DNA of 64,000 nt from positions 62,001 to 126,000 of the forward strand of contig NZ_CAKKLX010000009.1 of assembly GCF_918698155.1 (NCBI RefSeq). The letters are read 5' to 3'. The notes beneath the pieces were generated by a model. That model saw only the letters and a list, made by a program, of their open reading frames with translations. It searched no databases and was not told where the DNA came from. This document shows, piece after piece, positions 19,037-28,906 of the stretch (positions within the stretch are counted from its first letter, which is position 1; every line of letters starts with the position of its first letter). This DNA comes from Roseomonas sp. CECT 9278. GTDB taxonomy: Bacteria; Pseudomonadota; Alphaproteobacteria; Acetobacterales; Acetobacteraceae. The position numbers and the translations under genes are program-made.

Positions 19037-19918
19037 ATGCCCGAATTGCCCGAAGTGGAGACCGTGATGCGTGGCCTGGCCGCGGTCCTGGAGGGGCAGC
19101 GCATCACCGAGGTCGAGCAGCGCCGACCCGACCTGCGCTTCCCCTTCCCGGCCGGCCTGGTGCGCCGGATGGAGGGCCGGCGCGTGCTGTCGTTCCGCCG
19201 CCGCGCGAAATACATGCTGATGCGCCTGGAGGGCGGCGAGAGCCTGCTGATCCACCTGGGCATGTCCGGCCGCATGGTGGCGCGCCCGGCCGGGGCGGCG
19301 CCGGTGGCGCGGCTGGGTCCGTTGGGCGCGGCCTCCGATACGCGCGGTCACAATGCGCCGCCCGAGGCGCATGAGCACCTGGTGATCGCGACCGACCATG
19401 GCTGGCGCGTCGGCTTCGTGGACCCCCGCCGCTTCGGGTCGGTCGACCTGGTGGCGACGGCGGCGGAGGATTCGCACCGGCTGCTGGCTGGCCTCGGGCC
19501 GGAGCCGCTGGAGGAGGGCTTCACGGATGCCGTGCTGTCGGCCGCGCTGGTCGGTCGGCATACGCCGATCAAGGCGGCGCTGCTGGACCAGGGCGTGGTG
19601 GCGGGGCTGGGCAACATCTATGTCTGCGAGGCGCTGTTCCGCGCCGGCATCTCGCCCCGGCGGCTGGCGGCCAGCGTGGCTGGGGTGCGCGCAGCGCGGC
19701 TGGTGCCCGCCATCAAGGCGGTGCTGGCCGAATCCATCGGCGCCGGCGGGTCTTCCCTGCGCGACTATGTCCGCGCCGATGGGGAACTGGGCCGCTTCCA
19801 GGACACCTTCGCGGTCTATGGGCGGGAGGGCGCGCCCTGCCCGCATTGCGCCGCCCCCATCCAGCGCATCGTGCAATCCGGCCGGTCCACCTTTTTCTGC
19901 GCGCGGGCGCAGCGTTGA
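19037..19918 (+). CDS. mutM: Formamidopyrimidine-DNA glycosylase
   Basis: A 293-residue base-excision repair glycosylase/AP lyase removing 8-oxoguanine and formamidopyrimidines. The catalytic N-terminus PELPEVETV (Pro2, Glu3), the beta-strand lysine in [10 protein letters not shown] and the helix-two-turn-helix region around [18 protein letters not shown] are intact. A roughly 20-residue insert sits near residues 88-110. The C-terminal zinc finger keeps Cys268, Cys271 and Cys288, but the fourth ligand position is Ala291 (FFCARAQR where the family has CxxCxQ). Everything else argues for a functional gene, so zinc may be held differently or the finger may be zinc-free. Confidence 0.95.
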   Translation: MPELPEVETVMRGLAAVLEGQRITEVEQRRPDLRFPFPAGLVRRMEGRRVLSFRRRAKYMLMRLEGGESLLIHLGMSGRMVARPAGAAPVARLGPLGAASDTRGHNAPPEAHEHLVIATDHGWRVGFVDPRRFGSVDLVATAAEDSHRLLAGLGPEPLEEGFTDAVLSAALVGRHTPIKAALLDQGVVAGLGNIYVCEALFRAGISPRRLAASVAGVRAARLVPAIKAVLAESIGAGGSSLRDYVRADGELGRFQDTFAVYGREGAPCPHCAAPIQRIVQSGRSTFFCARAQR

Positions 19919-19976
19919 GGCGCCGGCCGCGCTGCGCTACAGCCGCGGGGCACACACACGGCAAGGAAGGCGGCAC

Positions 19977-20753
19977 ATGCCCTACGAGATGATCCTGACC
20001 GAGACCGAGGGGCGCGTCGCCATCATCCGGCTGAACCGCCCGCAGGCGCTCAACGCCCTGTGCGACCAGCTGATGACCGAGCTCGGCCAGGCGCTGCGCG
20101 GCTACGATGCCGACCCGGCGATCGCCGCCATCGTGCTGACCGGCAGCGAGAAGGCCTTCGCCGCCGGCGCCGACATCAAGGAGATGAAGGACCGCACCTT
20201 CCCCGCGGTCTATTTCAACGACTTCATCGCCGAGCGCTGGGAGACGGTGCTCGAGATCAGGAAGCCTGTCATCGCCGCGGTGGCCGGCTTCGCGCTGGGC
20301 GGCGGGTGCGAATTGGCGATGATGTGCGACCTGATCATCGCCGCCGATACCGCGAAGTTCGGCCAGCCGGAGATCAACCTCGGCATCATCCCGGGTGCCG
20401 GCGGCTCGCAGCGGCTGACGCGCGCGGTCGGCAAGTCCAAGGCCATGGAGATGATCCTGACCGGCCGCATGATGGACGCTGTGGAGGCCGAGCGTGCCAG
20501 CCTGGTGACCCGCGTGGTGCCGGCCGCCGACCTGCTGGCCGAGGCGGTGAAGATCGGCGCCAAGATCGCCGCGCTGTCCGCGCCCTCGGTCGCGATGGCC
20601 AAGGAAGCGGTGAACGCCGCCTTCGAAGGCGGCCTGACCGAGGGCGTGCGCACTGAGCGCCGGCTGTTCCTCAGCCTGTTCGCGACCGAGGACCAGAAGG
20701 AGGGCATGTCGGCCTTCGCGGAGAAGCGCAAGCCGGCCTTCGGCAACCGTTGA
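19977..20753 (+). CDS. Enoyl-CoA hydratase
   Basis: A 258-residue crotonase-superfamily enzyme hydrating trans-2-enoyl-CoA to 3-hydroxyacyl-CoA in fatty acid beta-oxidation. The oxyanion-hole segments [11 protein letters not shown] and [15 protein letters not shown] and both catalytic glutamates (in GGGCELAM and [16 protein letters not shown]) are present, which favours a true hydratase over an isomerase. AAGGAAGG precedes the start by about 8 bases. It is encoded downstream of mutM after 58 bases and upstream of rpsT. It is not grouped with the thiolase at 37 kb, so pathway use is general rather than specific. Confidence 0.94.
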   Translation: MPYEMILTETEGRVAIIRLNRPQALNALCDQLMTELGQALRGYDADPAIAAIVLTGSEKAFAAGADIKEMKDRTFPAVYFNDFIAERWETVLEIRKPVIAAVAGFALGGGCELAMMCDLIIAADTAKFGQPEINLGIIPGAGGSQRLTRAVGKSKAMEMILTGRMMDAVEAERASLVTRVVPAADLLAEAVKIGAKIAALSAPSVAMAKEAVNAAFEGGLTEGVRTERRLFLSLFATEDQKEGMSAFAEKRKPAFGNR

Positions 20754-20788
20754 GCGGGCGCAGCCCGATGGTCCGGCGCACCGCCCGC

Positions 20789-20818
20789 TTGACGCGCCGC
20801 GCCGGACCGCATTAGAAC
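20789..20818 (+). promoter_or_regulatory. Candidate sigma-70 promoter for rpsT
   Basis: TTGACG and TAGAAC are separated by 18 bases, about 75 bases before the rpsT start, in an otherwise GC-rich gap. The match to the -35 consensus is five of six and the spacing is good. There is no transcript evidence in the sequence itself. Confidence 0.5.
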
Positions 20819-20891
20819 CGCCGCCTTCGTCGCGGCCGGCCTTCGGTGCGCGATAGCCTAGAACCTCTGATTGATGTGAGCCGCAAGCCCC

Positions 20892-21170
20892 ATGGCGAAC
20901 ACCGCGTCCGCGCGCAAGCGCATCCGCCAGAACGTGAAGCGCGTTGCGCGCAACAAGGCGCGCAAGTCGCGCGTGCGCAGCTTCGTGCGCAAGCTGGAGG
21001 AAGCCATCGCGACCGGCGACAAGGCCGCCGCGCAGGAAGCCTTCCGCGCGGCGCAGCCCGAGCTGCAGCGCGCGGTGACCAAGGGCACGCTGCATGCGAA
21101 CACGGTCGCGCGGAAGGTTTCGCGCCTGTCCGCGCGCGTGAAGTCGCTGGGAACCGCCGCGGCTTCCTGA
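20892..21170 (+). CDS. rpsT: 30S ribosomal protein S20
   Basis: A 92-residue, strongly basic primary 16S rRNA-binding protein. It starts [26 protein letters not shown], the standard S20 N-terminus, and continues as helical sequence ([33 protein letters not shown]). Length and composition are normal. It has its own candidate promoter and lies upstream of dnaA, a common alphaproteobacterial neighbourhood. Confidence 0.98.
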   Translation: MANTASARKRIRQNVKRVARNKARKSRVRSFVRKLEEAIATGDKAAAQEAFRAAQPELQRAVTKGTLHANTVARKVSRLSARVKSLGTAAAS

Positions 21171-21175
21171 AAACG

Positions 21176-21199
21176 TCGCGACCCGGATAGCGGTCGCGA
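21176..21199 (+). terminator. Hairpin after rpsT, possible terminator
   Basis: TCGCGACC and GGTCGCGA form a perfect 8-bp stem around an 8-base loop, starting 5 bases after the rpsT stop. No run of T follows, so it would be a weak intrinsic terminator or an mRNA-stabilising stem. Confidence 0.4.
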
Positions 21200-21276
21200 A
21201 GTCACGACACTTTCAATACTTGCAGAACGGGAGTCGCGATGATGAATCGCGGCCGCCGTTCTGCGTGCGTTGTTTG

Positions 21277-21305
21277 TTGACCCAGGCGCATTACGGATTT
21301 GTTGT
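21277..21305 (+). promoter_or_regulatory. Possible dnaA promoter
   Basis: TTGACC is followed after 17 bases by TGTTGT in the locally AT-richer stretch before dnaA. The -35 match is good and the -10 match poor. It would give a leader of about 125 bases. No DnaA box (TTATCCACA-like) is visible beside it. Confidence 0.25.
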
Positions 21306-21438
21306 TTGTGCTGCACGCGCCGAGGCCTAGTCTCGGAGGCGTTGTATGGGGGGTGGCTCGACCGACGGCCCGGCAGGGGCTGCGGCGAGGGGTCCGGGGA
21401 AAGCACCCCGGTATATGCACGAGGGGGCAGGGGGTCGC

Positions 21439-22875
21439 ATGGAGAAGCCAGCCGGGTCGGGTCCGTCGCTCTCCGCCGCGGCGATGGGAGAGGCCTGGGC
21501 GCGCATCCGTGGCCGTCTTCGCGAGGAAGTGGGCGAGGTCGAATACCGCACCTGGCTGCGCCAGATGACGCTCGCGGCCATCGAGGGCGACGAGGCCGTC
21601 GTGGTGTTGCCGACCCGCTTCCTGCGCGACTGGGTGCGCAGCCATTATGGCGATCGTCTCAGCGCGCTGTGGCAGCAGGAAAGCCCCGCGGTGCGCCGCG
21701 TGGATGTCCGGCTGGGCCCGCAGCGCCCGGTCGAGGATGCCGAGGACGCGGCGCCCGCCGGTCGTGACGGGCCGCCGCGGCGCCACGGCCTCGCGGAACC
21801 GCTCTCCGCCGGCAAGGCGGCCGCGCGCAGCGGCGATGCGCGCGGCGACTGGTCGGCGCCGCTCGACCCGCGCTTCACCTTCGACACCTTCGTCGTCGGC
21901 AAGCCCAACGAATTCGCCCATGCCTGCGCGCGGCGCGTGGCCGAGAAGCCCGCGCTGCCCGGCTTCAACCCGCTGTTCCTGTATGGCGGCGTGGGCCTGG
22001 GCAAGACCCACCTGATGCACGCGGTCGCCTGGGCGATCCGCGATGGCGAACCGGCGCGCAATGTGGCCTACATGAGCGCCGAGAAGTTCATGTACCGCTT
22101 CATCGCCGCGCTGCGCAGCCAGTCCACCATGGAGTTCAAGGAGAGCCTGCGGTCGGTCGACGTGCTGATGGTCGACGACCTGCAGTTCCTGATCGGCAAG
22201 GACAATACGCAGGAGGAGTTCTTCCACACCTTCAATGCGCTGGTCGATGCCGGCAAGCAGATCGTCGTCAGCGCCGACAAGTCGCCCTCGGACCTGAATG
22301 GGCTCGAGGACCGGCTGCGCACGCGGCTGGGCTGCGGCATCGTCGCCGACATCCACGCCACCACCTTCGAGCTCCGCCTGTCGATCCTGGGCGCCAAGGC
22401 CATGGCCGCAGGCGTCGAGGTACCGAAGAACGTGCAGGAATTCCTCGCGCACAAGATCACGTCCAACATCCGTGAACTGGACGGCGCGCTGAACCGCCTG
22501 ATCGCGCATGCCAACCTGTTCGGCCGCGCCATCACGCTCGAGAACGCGCAGGAAGTGCTGCAGGACATCCTGCGCGCGCATGATCGCCGCGTCACGATCG
22601 AGGAAATCCAGCGCAAGGTCGCCGAGCACTACAACATCCGCCTGACCGACATGAGCAGCGCGCGGCGCGCGCGCGCCGTGGCGCGGCCGCGCCAGGTTGC
22701 GATGTACCTGGCGAAGCAGCTGACCTCGCGCTCGCTGCCCGAGATCGGCCGGCGCTTCGGCAACCGCGACCACACCACGGTGATGCATGCGGTGTCGCGC
22801 ATCTCCGAGCTGATGCAGGCGGATTCCGCCTTTGCCGAGGATGTCGAGCTGCTGCGGCGGATGCTCGAGACGTAG
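21439..22875 (+). CDS. dnaA: Chromosomal replication initiator protein DnaA
   Basis: A 478-residue AAA+ initiator that binds DnaA boxes and opens oriC. Domain I starts near AWARIRGRLREEVGEVEYRTWL; a variable linker follows; the AAA+ core has Walker A GGVGLGKTHLMHAV, Walker B LMVDDLQFL and the arginine-finger region LEDRLRTRLGCG; domain IV ends with RRFGNRDHTTVMHAVSRI, the DNA-binding signature. Four in-frame ATG codons lie near the start; the one chosen (MEKPAGSG) has AGGGGG a few bases upstream, but starts at 21346, 21415 or 21484 remain possible. A T6 run follows the stop immediately, then the repeat array. Confidence 0.96.
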   Translation: MEKPAGSGPSLSAAAMGEAWARIRGRLREEVGEVEYRTWLRQMTLAAIEGDEAVVVLPTRFLRDWVRSHYGDRLSALWQQESPAVRRVDVRLGPQRPVEDAEDAAPAGRDGPPRRHGLAEPLSAGKAAARSGDARGDWSAPLDPRFTFDTFVVGKPNEFAHACARRVAEKPALPGFNPLFLYGGVGLGKTHLMHAVAWAIRDGEPARNVAYMSAEKFMYRFIAALRSQSTMEFKESLRSVDVLMVDDLQFLIGKDNTQEEFFHTFNALVDAGKQIVVSADKSPSDLNGLEDRLRTRLGCGIVADIHATTFELRLSILGAKAMAAGVEVPKNVQEFLAHKITSNIRELDGALNRLIAHANLFGRAITLENAQEVLQDILRAHDRRVTIEEIQRKVAEHYNIRLTDMSSARRARAVARPRQVAMYLAKQLTSRSLPEIGRRFGNRDHTTVMHAVSRISELMQADSAFAEDVELLRRMLET

Positions 22876-22881
22876 ATTTTT

Positions 22882-23238
22882 TGCCCTCAGGCGCCGGGCG
22901 CCGCCTCCGGCGGCTTGGCTTGCGCGCCGTGCACTGGCGCATTGGCGGCCTGTGGGGTTCTGGGCGCGGTCGCGCCGTGCGCTCGCGGATCGTGCATCCG
23001 CACGATCCGGGTGTTTGTGCGGTTCCTCGGGCGCCGGCTCCGGCTCCGGCGGCGGGCTTGCGCGCCGTGCACGGACGCATTGGCGGCCGTCGATGGTCTG
23101 GGCGCGGTCGCGCCGTGCGCTCGCGGATCGTGCATCCGCACGATCCGGGTGTTTGTGCGGTTCCTCGGGCGCCGGGCGCCGCCTCCGGCGGCTTGGCTTG
23201 CGCGCCGTGCACTGGCGGATCGTGCATCCGCACGATCC
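22882..23238 (+). repeat. Tandem array of the dispersed repeat element between dnaA and dnaN
   Basis: Two nearly full units (140 bp at 22891-23030 and 138 bp at 23031-23168) and a shortened third (70 bp at 23169-23238) lie head to tail. Each full unit has GCGCCGGGCGCC or a variant, CTTGCGCGCCGTGCAC, GGGCGCGGTCGCGCCGTGCG and a terminal stem-loop. The stem-loops at 22987-23008, 23125-23146 and 23217-23238 are identical: GGATCGTGC, loop ATCC, GCACGATCC. Units one and two continue into a shared GGGTGTTTGTGCGGTTCCTC. The third lost its middle but kept both ends. The array begins 7 bases after the dnaA stop. Frames are open on both strands but none looks like a gene. Confidence 0.92.
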
Positions 23239-23313
23239 TTCCGATTCTGGGCACCGGCCTGGATTTCCGCCCTTTTGGCGTGGCATTCCCGCCTTTCCCC
23301 CCCGGAATCCCGC

Positions 23314-23322
23314 TGATATGGT
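23314..23322 (+). promoter_or_regulatory. Possible extended -10 promoter for dnaN
   Basis: TGATATGGT matches an extended -10 element (TGn followed by a TATAAT-like hexamer) in the 215-base gap left between the repeat array and dnaN. No convincing -35 is seen. It would give a leader of about 125 bases. Nothing else in 23239-23453 is recognisable. Confidence 0.3.
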
Positions 23323-23453
23323 GCGGCCCCCTCGGCCGGCCGCCGCGCGGGCCGATTCGGCCCCGGTGTCCGCGGGGGAACCACGGGGGACACCGGCGGT
23401 CCCGCATCCTGCGATGCGGCGGCTGCCACAGGATCGGGGCGTCGGGTGCAGCG

Positions 23454-24584
23454 ATGAAGTTCACGGTCGACCGGGCAGTGCTGCTCAAGGCTCTCGCGCA
23501 TGTGCAGAGCGTGGTGGAGCGGCGCAACACCATCCCCATCCTCGCGAATGTGCTGATCGACGCCAAGACCGAAGGCAGCCTGACGCTCACCGCCACCGAC
23601 ATGGAGATCGCGGTGGTCGAGGATGTCGCCGGCGTGACCGTCACGCGCGGCGGCCGGACCACGGCGCCGGCCTCGACGCTGTACGAGATCGTGCGAAAGC
23701 TGGCCGAGGGCGCGCGCGTGGAGTTCGACCATGGCGGCGGCGATGGACCGCTCTCGCTGCGCGCGGGCAAGTTCAACACCACGCTGTCCGTGCTGCCGGT
23801 CGACGACTTCCCCTCGATGACCGAGGGCAAGATGCCGACGAAGTTCGCCATCAAGGCCGGCGTGCTGCGCGACCTGATCGACCGCACGCGCTTCGCGATC
23901 AGCACCGAGGAAACGCGCTACTACCTGAACGGCATCTACCTGCACGCGGCGGACAGCGATGGCACCGCGGTGCTGCGCGCGGTGGCCACCGACGGCCATC
24001 GCCTGGCGCGTGTCGAGGAACCGCTGCCCGAGGGTGCCAAGGGCATGCCCGGCGTGATCGTGCCGCGCAAGACCGTCAACGAGGTCCGCAAGCTGGCCGA
24101 GGAAACGCAGGACGAGATCGAGATCCGCCTGTCCGACACCAAGATCCGCTTCGCGTTGGGCACCGTCTCGCTGACCTCGAAGCTGATCGACGGCACCTTC
24201 CCGGAATACGAGCGCGTCATCCCGCGCGGCAACGACAAGAAGCTGACCGTGCCGAAGAAGGATTTCGAGGAAGCGGTGGCGCGCGTCGCGGCGATTTCGT
24301 CGGAGCGCTCGCGGCCGGTGAAGCTGTCCATCTCTCGAAACAACCTGCTGCTCTCGGCCGCCAGCCCGGAGCAGGGCCAGGCGCAGGAGGAGCTGGACGG
24401 CGATGCGGTGTCCTACGAAAGCACGCCGCTCGAGATCGGCTTCCAGGCGCGCTACCTGACCGACATCACCGCGCAGATCGGCGAGAGCCTGGAATTCCTG
24501 TTCGCCGACGGTGCGGCGCCGACCATCGTGAAGGACGCCGCGAAGCCCGAGGCGCTGTATGTGCTGATGCCCATGCGGGTGTAG
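23454..24584 (+). CDS. dnaN: DNA polymerase III beta subunit (sliding clamp)
   Basis: A 376-residue clamp that dimerises around DNA and tethers polymerase III and repair enzymes. The start MKFTVDRAVLLKALAHVQSV is the canonical N-terminus, followed by RRNTIPILANVLI, the second-domain segment ATDGHRLARVE and the C-terminal ALYVLMPMRV. The open frame extends upstream through the repeat array, which is rejected as coding. It is separated from dnaA by 578 bases, unusually far for a pair that is often closely spaced, because of the repeat array. Confidence 0.97.
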   Translation: MKFTVDRAVLLKALAHVQSVVERRNTIPILANVLIDAKTEGSLTLTATDMEIAVVEDVAGVTVTRGGRTTAPASTLYEIVRKLAEGARVEFDHGGGDGPLSLRAGKFNTTLSVLPVDDFPSMTEGKMPTKFAIKAGVLRDLIDRTRFAISTEETRYYLNGIYLHAADSDGTAVLRAVATDGHRLARVEEPLPEGAKGMPGVIVPRKTVNEVRKLAEETQDEIEIRLSDTKIRFALGTVSLTSKLIDGTFPEYERVIPRGNDKKLTVPKKDFEEAVARVAAISSERSRPVKLSISRNNLLLSAASPEQGQAQEELDGDAVSYESTPLEIGFQARYLTDITAQIGESLEFLFADGAAPTIVKDAAKPEALYVLMPMRV

Positions 24585-24608
24585 TCCGCGGGTCCGGGCG
24601 ATCACGCC

Positions 24609-25157
24609 ATGCACATCCTGATGCTGATCGCCGCGATGGCCGGCGGCTTCGCCTTCTGGTGGTTCCGGATGCGCCAGGGTGCCGAGGCAGCGCGCGACGT
24701 CATCGATGTCGCTGAGCGCGCACGGGGCGCGTTCCGGCGGCACCGCTTCAGGACCAAGGTCGAAGGATCGACCCTGACCGCGGTGGACGACCCGGCCCTG
24801 GCCGCCGCCATCATGATGGCGGGCATCGCCGCGCAGAAGGGCATGGCGCCGAGCCGCAAGGCCGAGGACATCATCCGGCAGCACCTGGCGACGCGCATCG
24901 GCGTGAGCGATCCGGATGGCATGACCACCTACGCCATCTGGGCGGCCGGGCAGGTGACCGAACCGAACGACATGTCGCGCGCCCTGGCGAAGCTCTGGCG
25001 CGAGAAGCTGCAGCCGGTCGAGCGCCAGCAATTGCTGGACATGGCCTGGAGCGTCGCCGCCGTGGACGGACCGCCGACCGACAGCCAGGTCGATGCGCTG
25101 GAGCGGCTGCGCGAGCGCCTCGAACTGCCGCCATCCGAGACCGCCCGGCCTCGGTAG
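24609..25157 (+). CDS. Membrane-anchored TerB-like protein, function unknown
   Basis: A 182-residue protein between dnaN and recF. The first about 20 residues (MHILMLIAAMAGGFAFWWFR) form a membrane anchor. The C-terminal half (about 110-175) contains KLQPVERQQLLDMAWSVAAV followed by DGPPTDSQ and LERLRERLEL, resembling the helical TerB/DjlA-N domain, where a loop after an acidic or DG motif can bind metal. I cannot assign a function. It starts 24 bases after dnaN and is followed by recF after 50 bases, so it probably belongs to the same transcript as these replication genes. Confidence 0.7.
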   Translation: MHILMLIAAMAGGFAFWWFRMRQGAEAARDVIDVAERARGAFRRHRFRTKVEGSTLTAVDDPALAAAIMMAGIAAQKGMAPSRKAEDIIRQHLATRIGVSDPDGMTTYAIWAAGQVTEPNDMSRALAKLWREKLQPVERQQLLDMAWSVAAVDGPPTDSQVDALERLRERLELPPSETARPR

Positions 25158-25207
25158 CCCGCAGGCCGCGTCGGTTGCGGCGCGCCTGACGAGGAGCACC
25201 GCACCAC

Positions 25208-26362
25208 ATGCAGCCGATGCTCCGCCTCATTCGCCTGCGACTTGCCGATTTCCGCTCCTGGTCGTCGCTCGACGCAGGCTTCGACGCGGCGATCGTCGCG
25301 ATCGCCGGCGAGAACGGCGTGGGCAAGACCAACCTGCTGGAGGCGATCTCGCTGATCGGTCCCGGGCGGGGGCTGCGTGGGGCGCGCATGGGGGAACTCG
25401 GGCGGCGCGTGGATGGCGCGGCGCGGCCCTGGGCGGCGGCGGGACGCTTCGACACGCCAGCGGGCGCCTTCGATCTTGGCACCGGGTCTCACCCCGAAGG
25501 CACCTCGGACCGCCGCGTCTTTCGCCTCGATGGCCAGCCGCTGCGCACGCAGTCGGAGCTGGCGGATCGCGTGGCCGCGGTGTGGCTGACGCCGCAGATG
25601 GACCGGCTGTTCCAGGAGGGCGCGTCGGGGCGGCGGCGCTTCCTGGATCGCTTGGCCTGGGCGCTGGAGCCGACGCATGCGCGGGAGGTCGCGGCGCATG
25701 ACAACGCGATGTCCCAGCGCAACCGGCTGCTGGCGCAGGGGCGCGGGGATGCGCGCTGGCTCGCCGGGCTGGAGGATGCGATGGCACGCCACGCGGTCGC
25801 CGCCACCGCCGCGCGGCGCGCGCTGGCGCTGAGGCTGAACGCGGTGATGGCCTCCGGCGCGGCGACGGGGGTGTTTCCCGCGGCACGCATGGAGCTGGTC
25901 TGTCCGATCGCCGCGGCGCTCGCGGGGCAGCCCGCGCTGGCGGTCGAGGATGCGCTGCGCGTGGCGCTGGCGGCTGACCGGCGGCGCGATGCCGCTGCCG
26001 GGGGGGCTGCGCGCGGCGCGCATCGCGCGGACATGACGCTGGTGCATGTGCCGAAGGACCAGGTCGCCGAGATCTGCTCGACCGGCGAGCAGAAGGCGCT
26101 GCTGATCTCGACCGTGCTGGCCCATGCCGCGCTGATCGCCGAGGCGCGCGGCTTCGCCCCGCTGCTGCTGCTGGACGAGGTGGCGGCGCACCTCGATACC
26201 GCGCGGCGGGAGGCGCTGTTCGCCGCGCTGGCGGCGCTGCCCGCGCAGGTCTTCCTGACCGGCACGGAAACCGAGGTTTTCCGCCCGTTGCGGGGCATCG
26301 CGGACATCGTCGTGGCGCGGCCCGGAATCCTGCTGCCGGCGGGCGAAACCGGGTCGCCTTGA
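25208..26362 (+). CDS. recF: DNA replication and repair protein RecF
   Basis: A 384-residue SMC-like ATPase loading RecA at gaps with RecO and RecR. The N-terminus LRLIRLRLADFRSW is typical, Walker A is GENGVGKTNLLEAI at about residues 35-48, the mid region has RRRFLDRLAWALEPTH, the ABC signature region is STGEQKALLIS and Walker B is LLLLDEVAAHLD. Length is within family range. The dnaA-dnaN-recF-gyrB order is the widespread bacterial arrangement, here with one extra gene before recF. The ATG has only a moderate GAGGAG-like site about 10 bases upstream. Confidence 0.95.
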   Translation: MQPMLRLIRLRLADFRSWSSLDAGFDAAIVAIAGENGVGKTNLLEAISLIGPGRGLRGARMGELGRRVDGAARPWAAAGRFDTPAGAFDLGTGSHPEGTSDRRVFRLDGQPLRTQSELADRVAAVWLTPQMDRLFQEGASGRRRFLDRLAWALEPTHAREVAAHDNAMSQRNRLLAQGRGDARWLAGLEDAMARHAVAATAARRALALRLNAVMASGAATGVFPAARMELVCPIAAALAGQPALAVEDALRVALAADRRRDAAAGGAARGAHRADMTLVHVPKDQVAEICSTGEQKALLISTVLAHAALIAEARGFAPLLLLDEVAAHLDTARREALFAALAALPAQVFLTGTETEVFRPLRGIADIVVARPGILLPAGETGSP

Positions 26363-26376
26363 GGGGCGGAAACGCC

Positions 26377-26382
26377 TATATT
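26377..26382 (+). promoter_or_regulatory. Possible -10 box for gyrB
   Basis: TATATT stands out in the 66-base recF-gyrB gap, 46 bases before the gyrB start. No good -35 hexamer lies at 16-18 bases upstream, so the assignment is tentative. Confidence 0.25.
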
Positions 26383-26419
26383 GCAAACACGCTTCAGATC
26401 CCCTTTCCAGCAGGAGTGA

Positions 26420-28858
<2,439 letters not shown>

Positions 28859-28862
28859 GGCT

Positions 28863-28874
28863 GGTTGCGCAACC
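28863..28874 (+). promoter_or_regulatory. GGTTGCG motif copy 1, upstream of the aminotransferase gene
   Basis: GGTTGCGCAACC is a perfect 12-bp palindrome ending 32 bases before the aminotransferase start. Related sequences occur at similar distances upstream of the hydantoinase B and thiolase genes. It may be a core promoter element used with short leaders or a regulator site. Confidence 0.35.
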
Positions 28875-28906
28875 ATCGGGCACCCCAGCAGCCGCGAGGT
28901 GTTCCC

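Noticed and set aside
22987..23238. The three dnaA-dnaN stem-loops as CRISPR-like or oriC repeats
   Set aside because: Unit length is about 140 bp with homologous inter-stem sequence rather than unique spacers, and the stems do not resemble DnaA boxes.
22881..23453. An N-terminal extension of DnaN through the repeat array
   Set aside because: The translation is the repeat read as protein; the canonical MKFTVDRAVLLKAL start follows, and the array is non-coding by its shift of frames and deletions.
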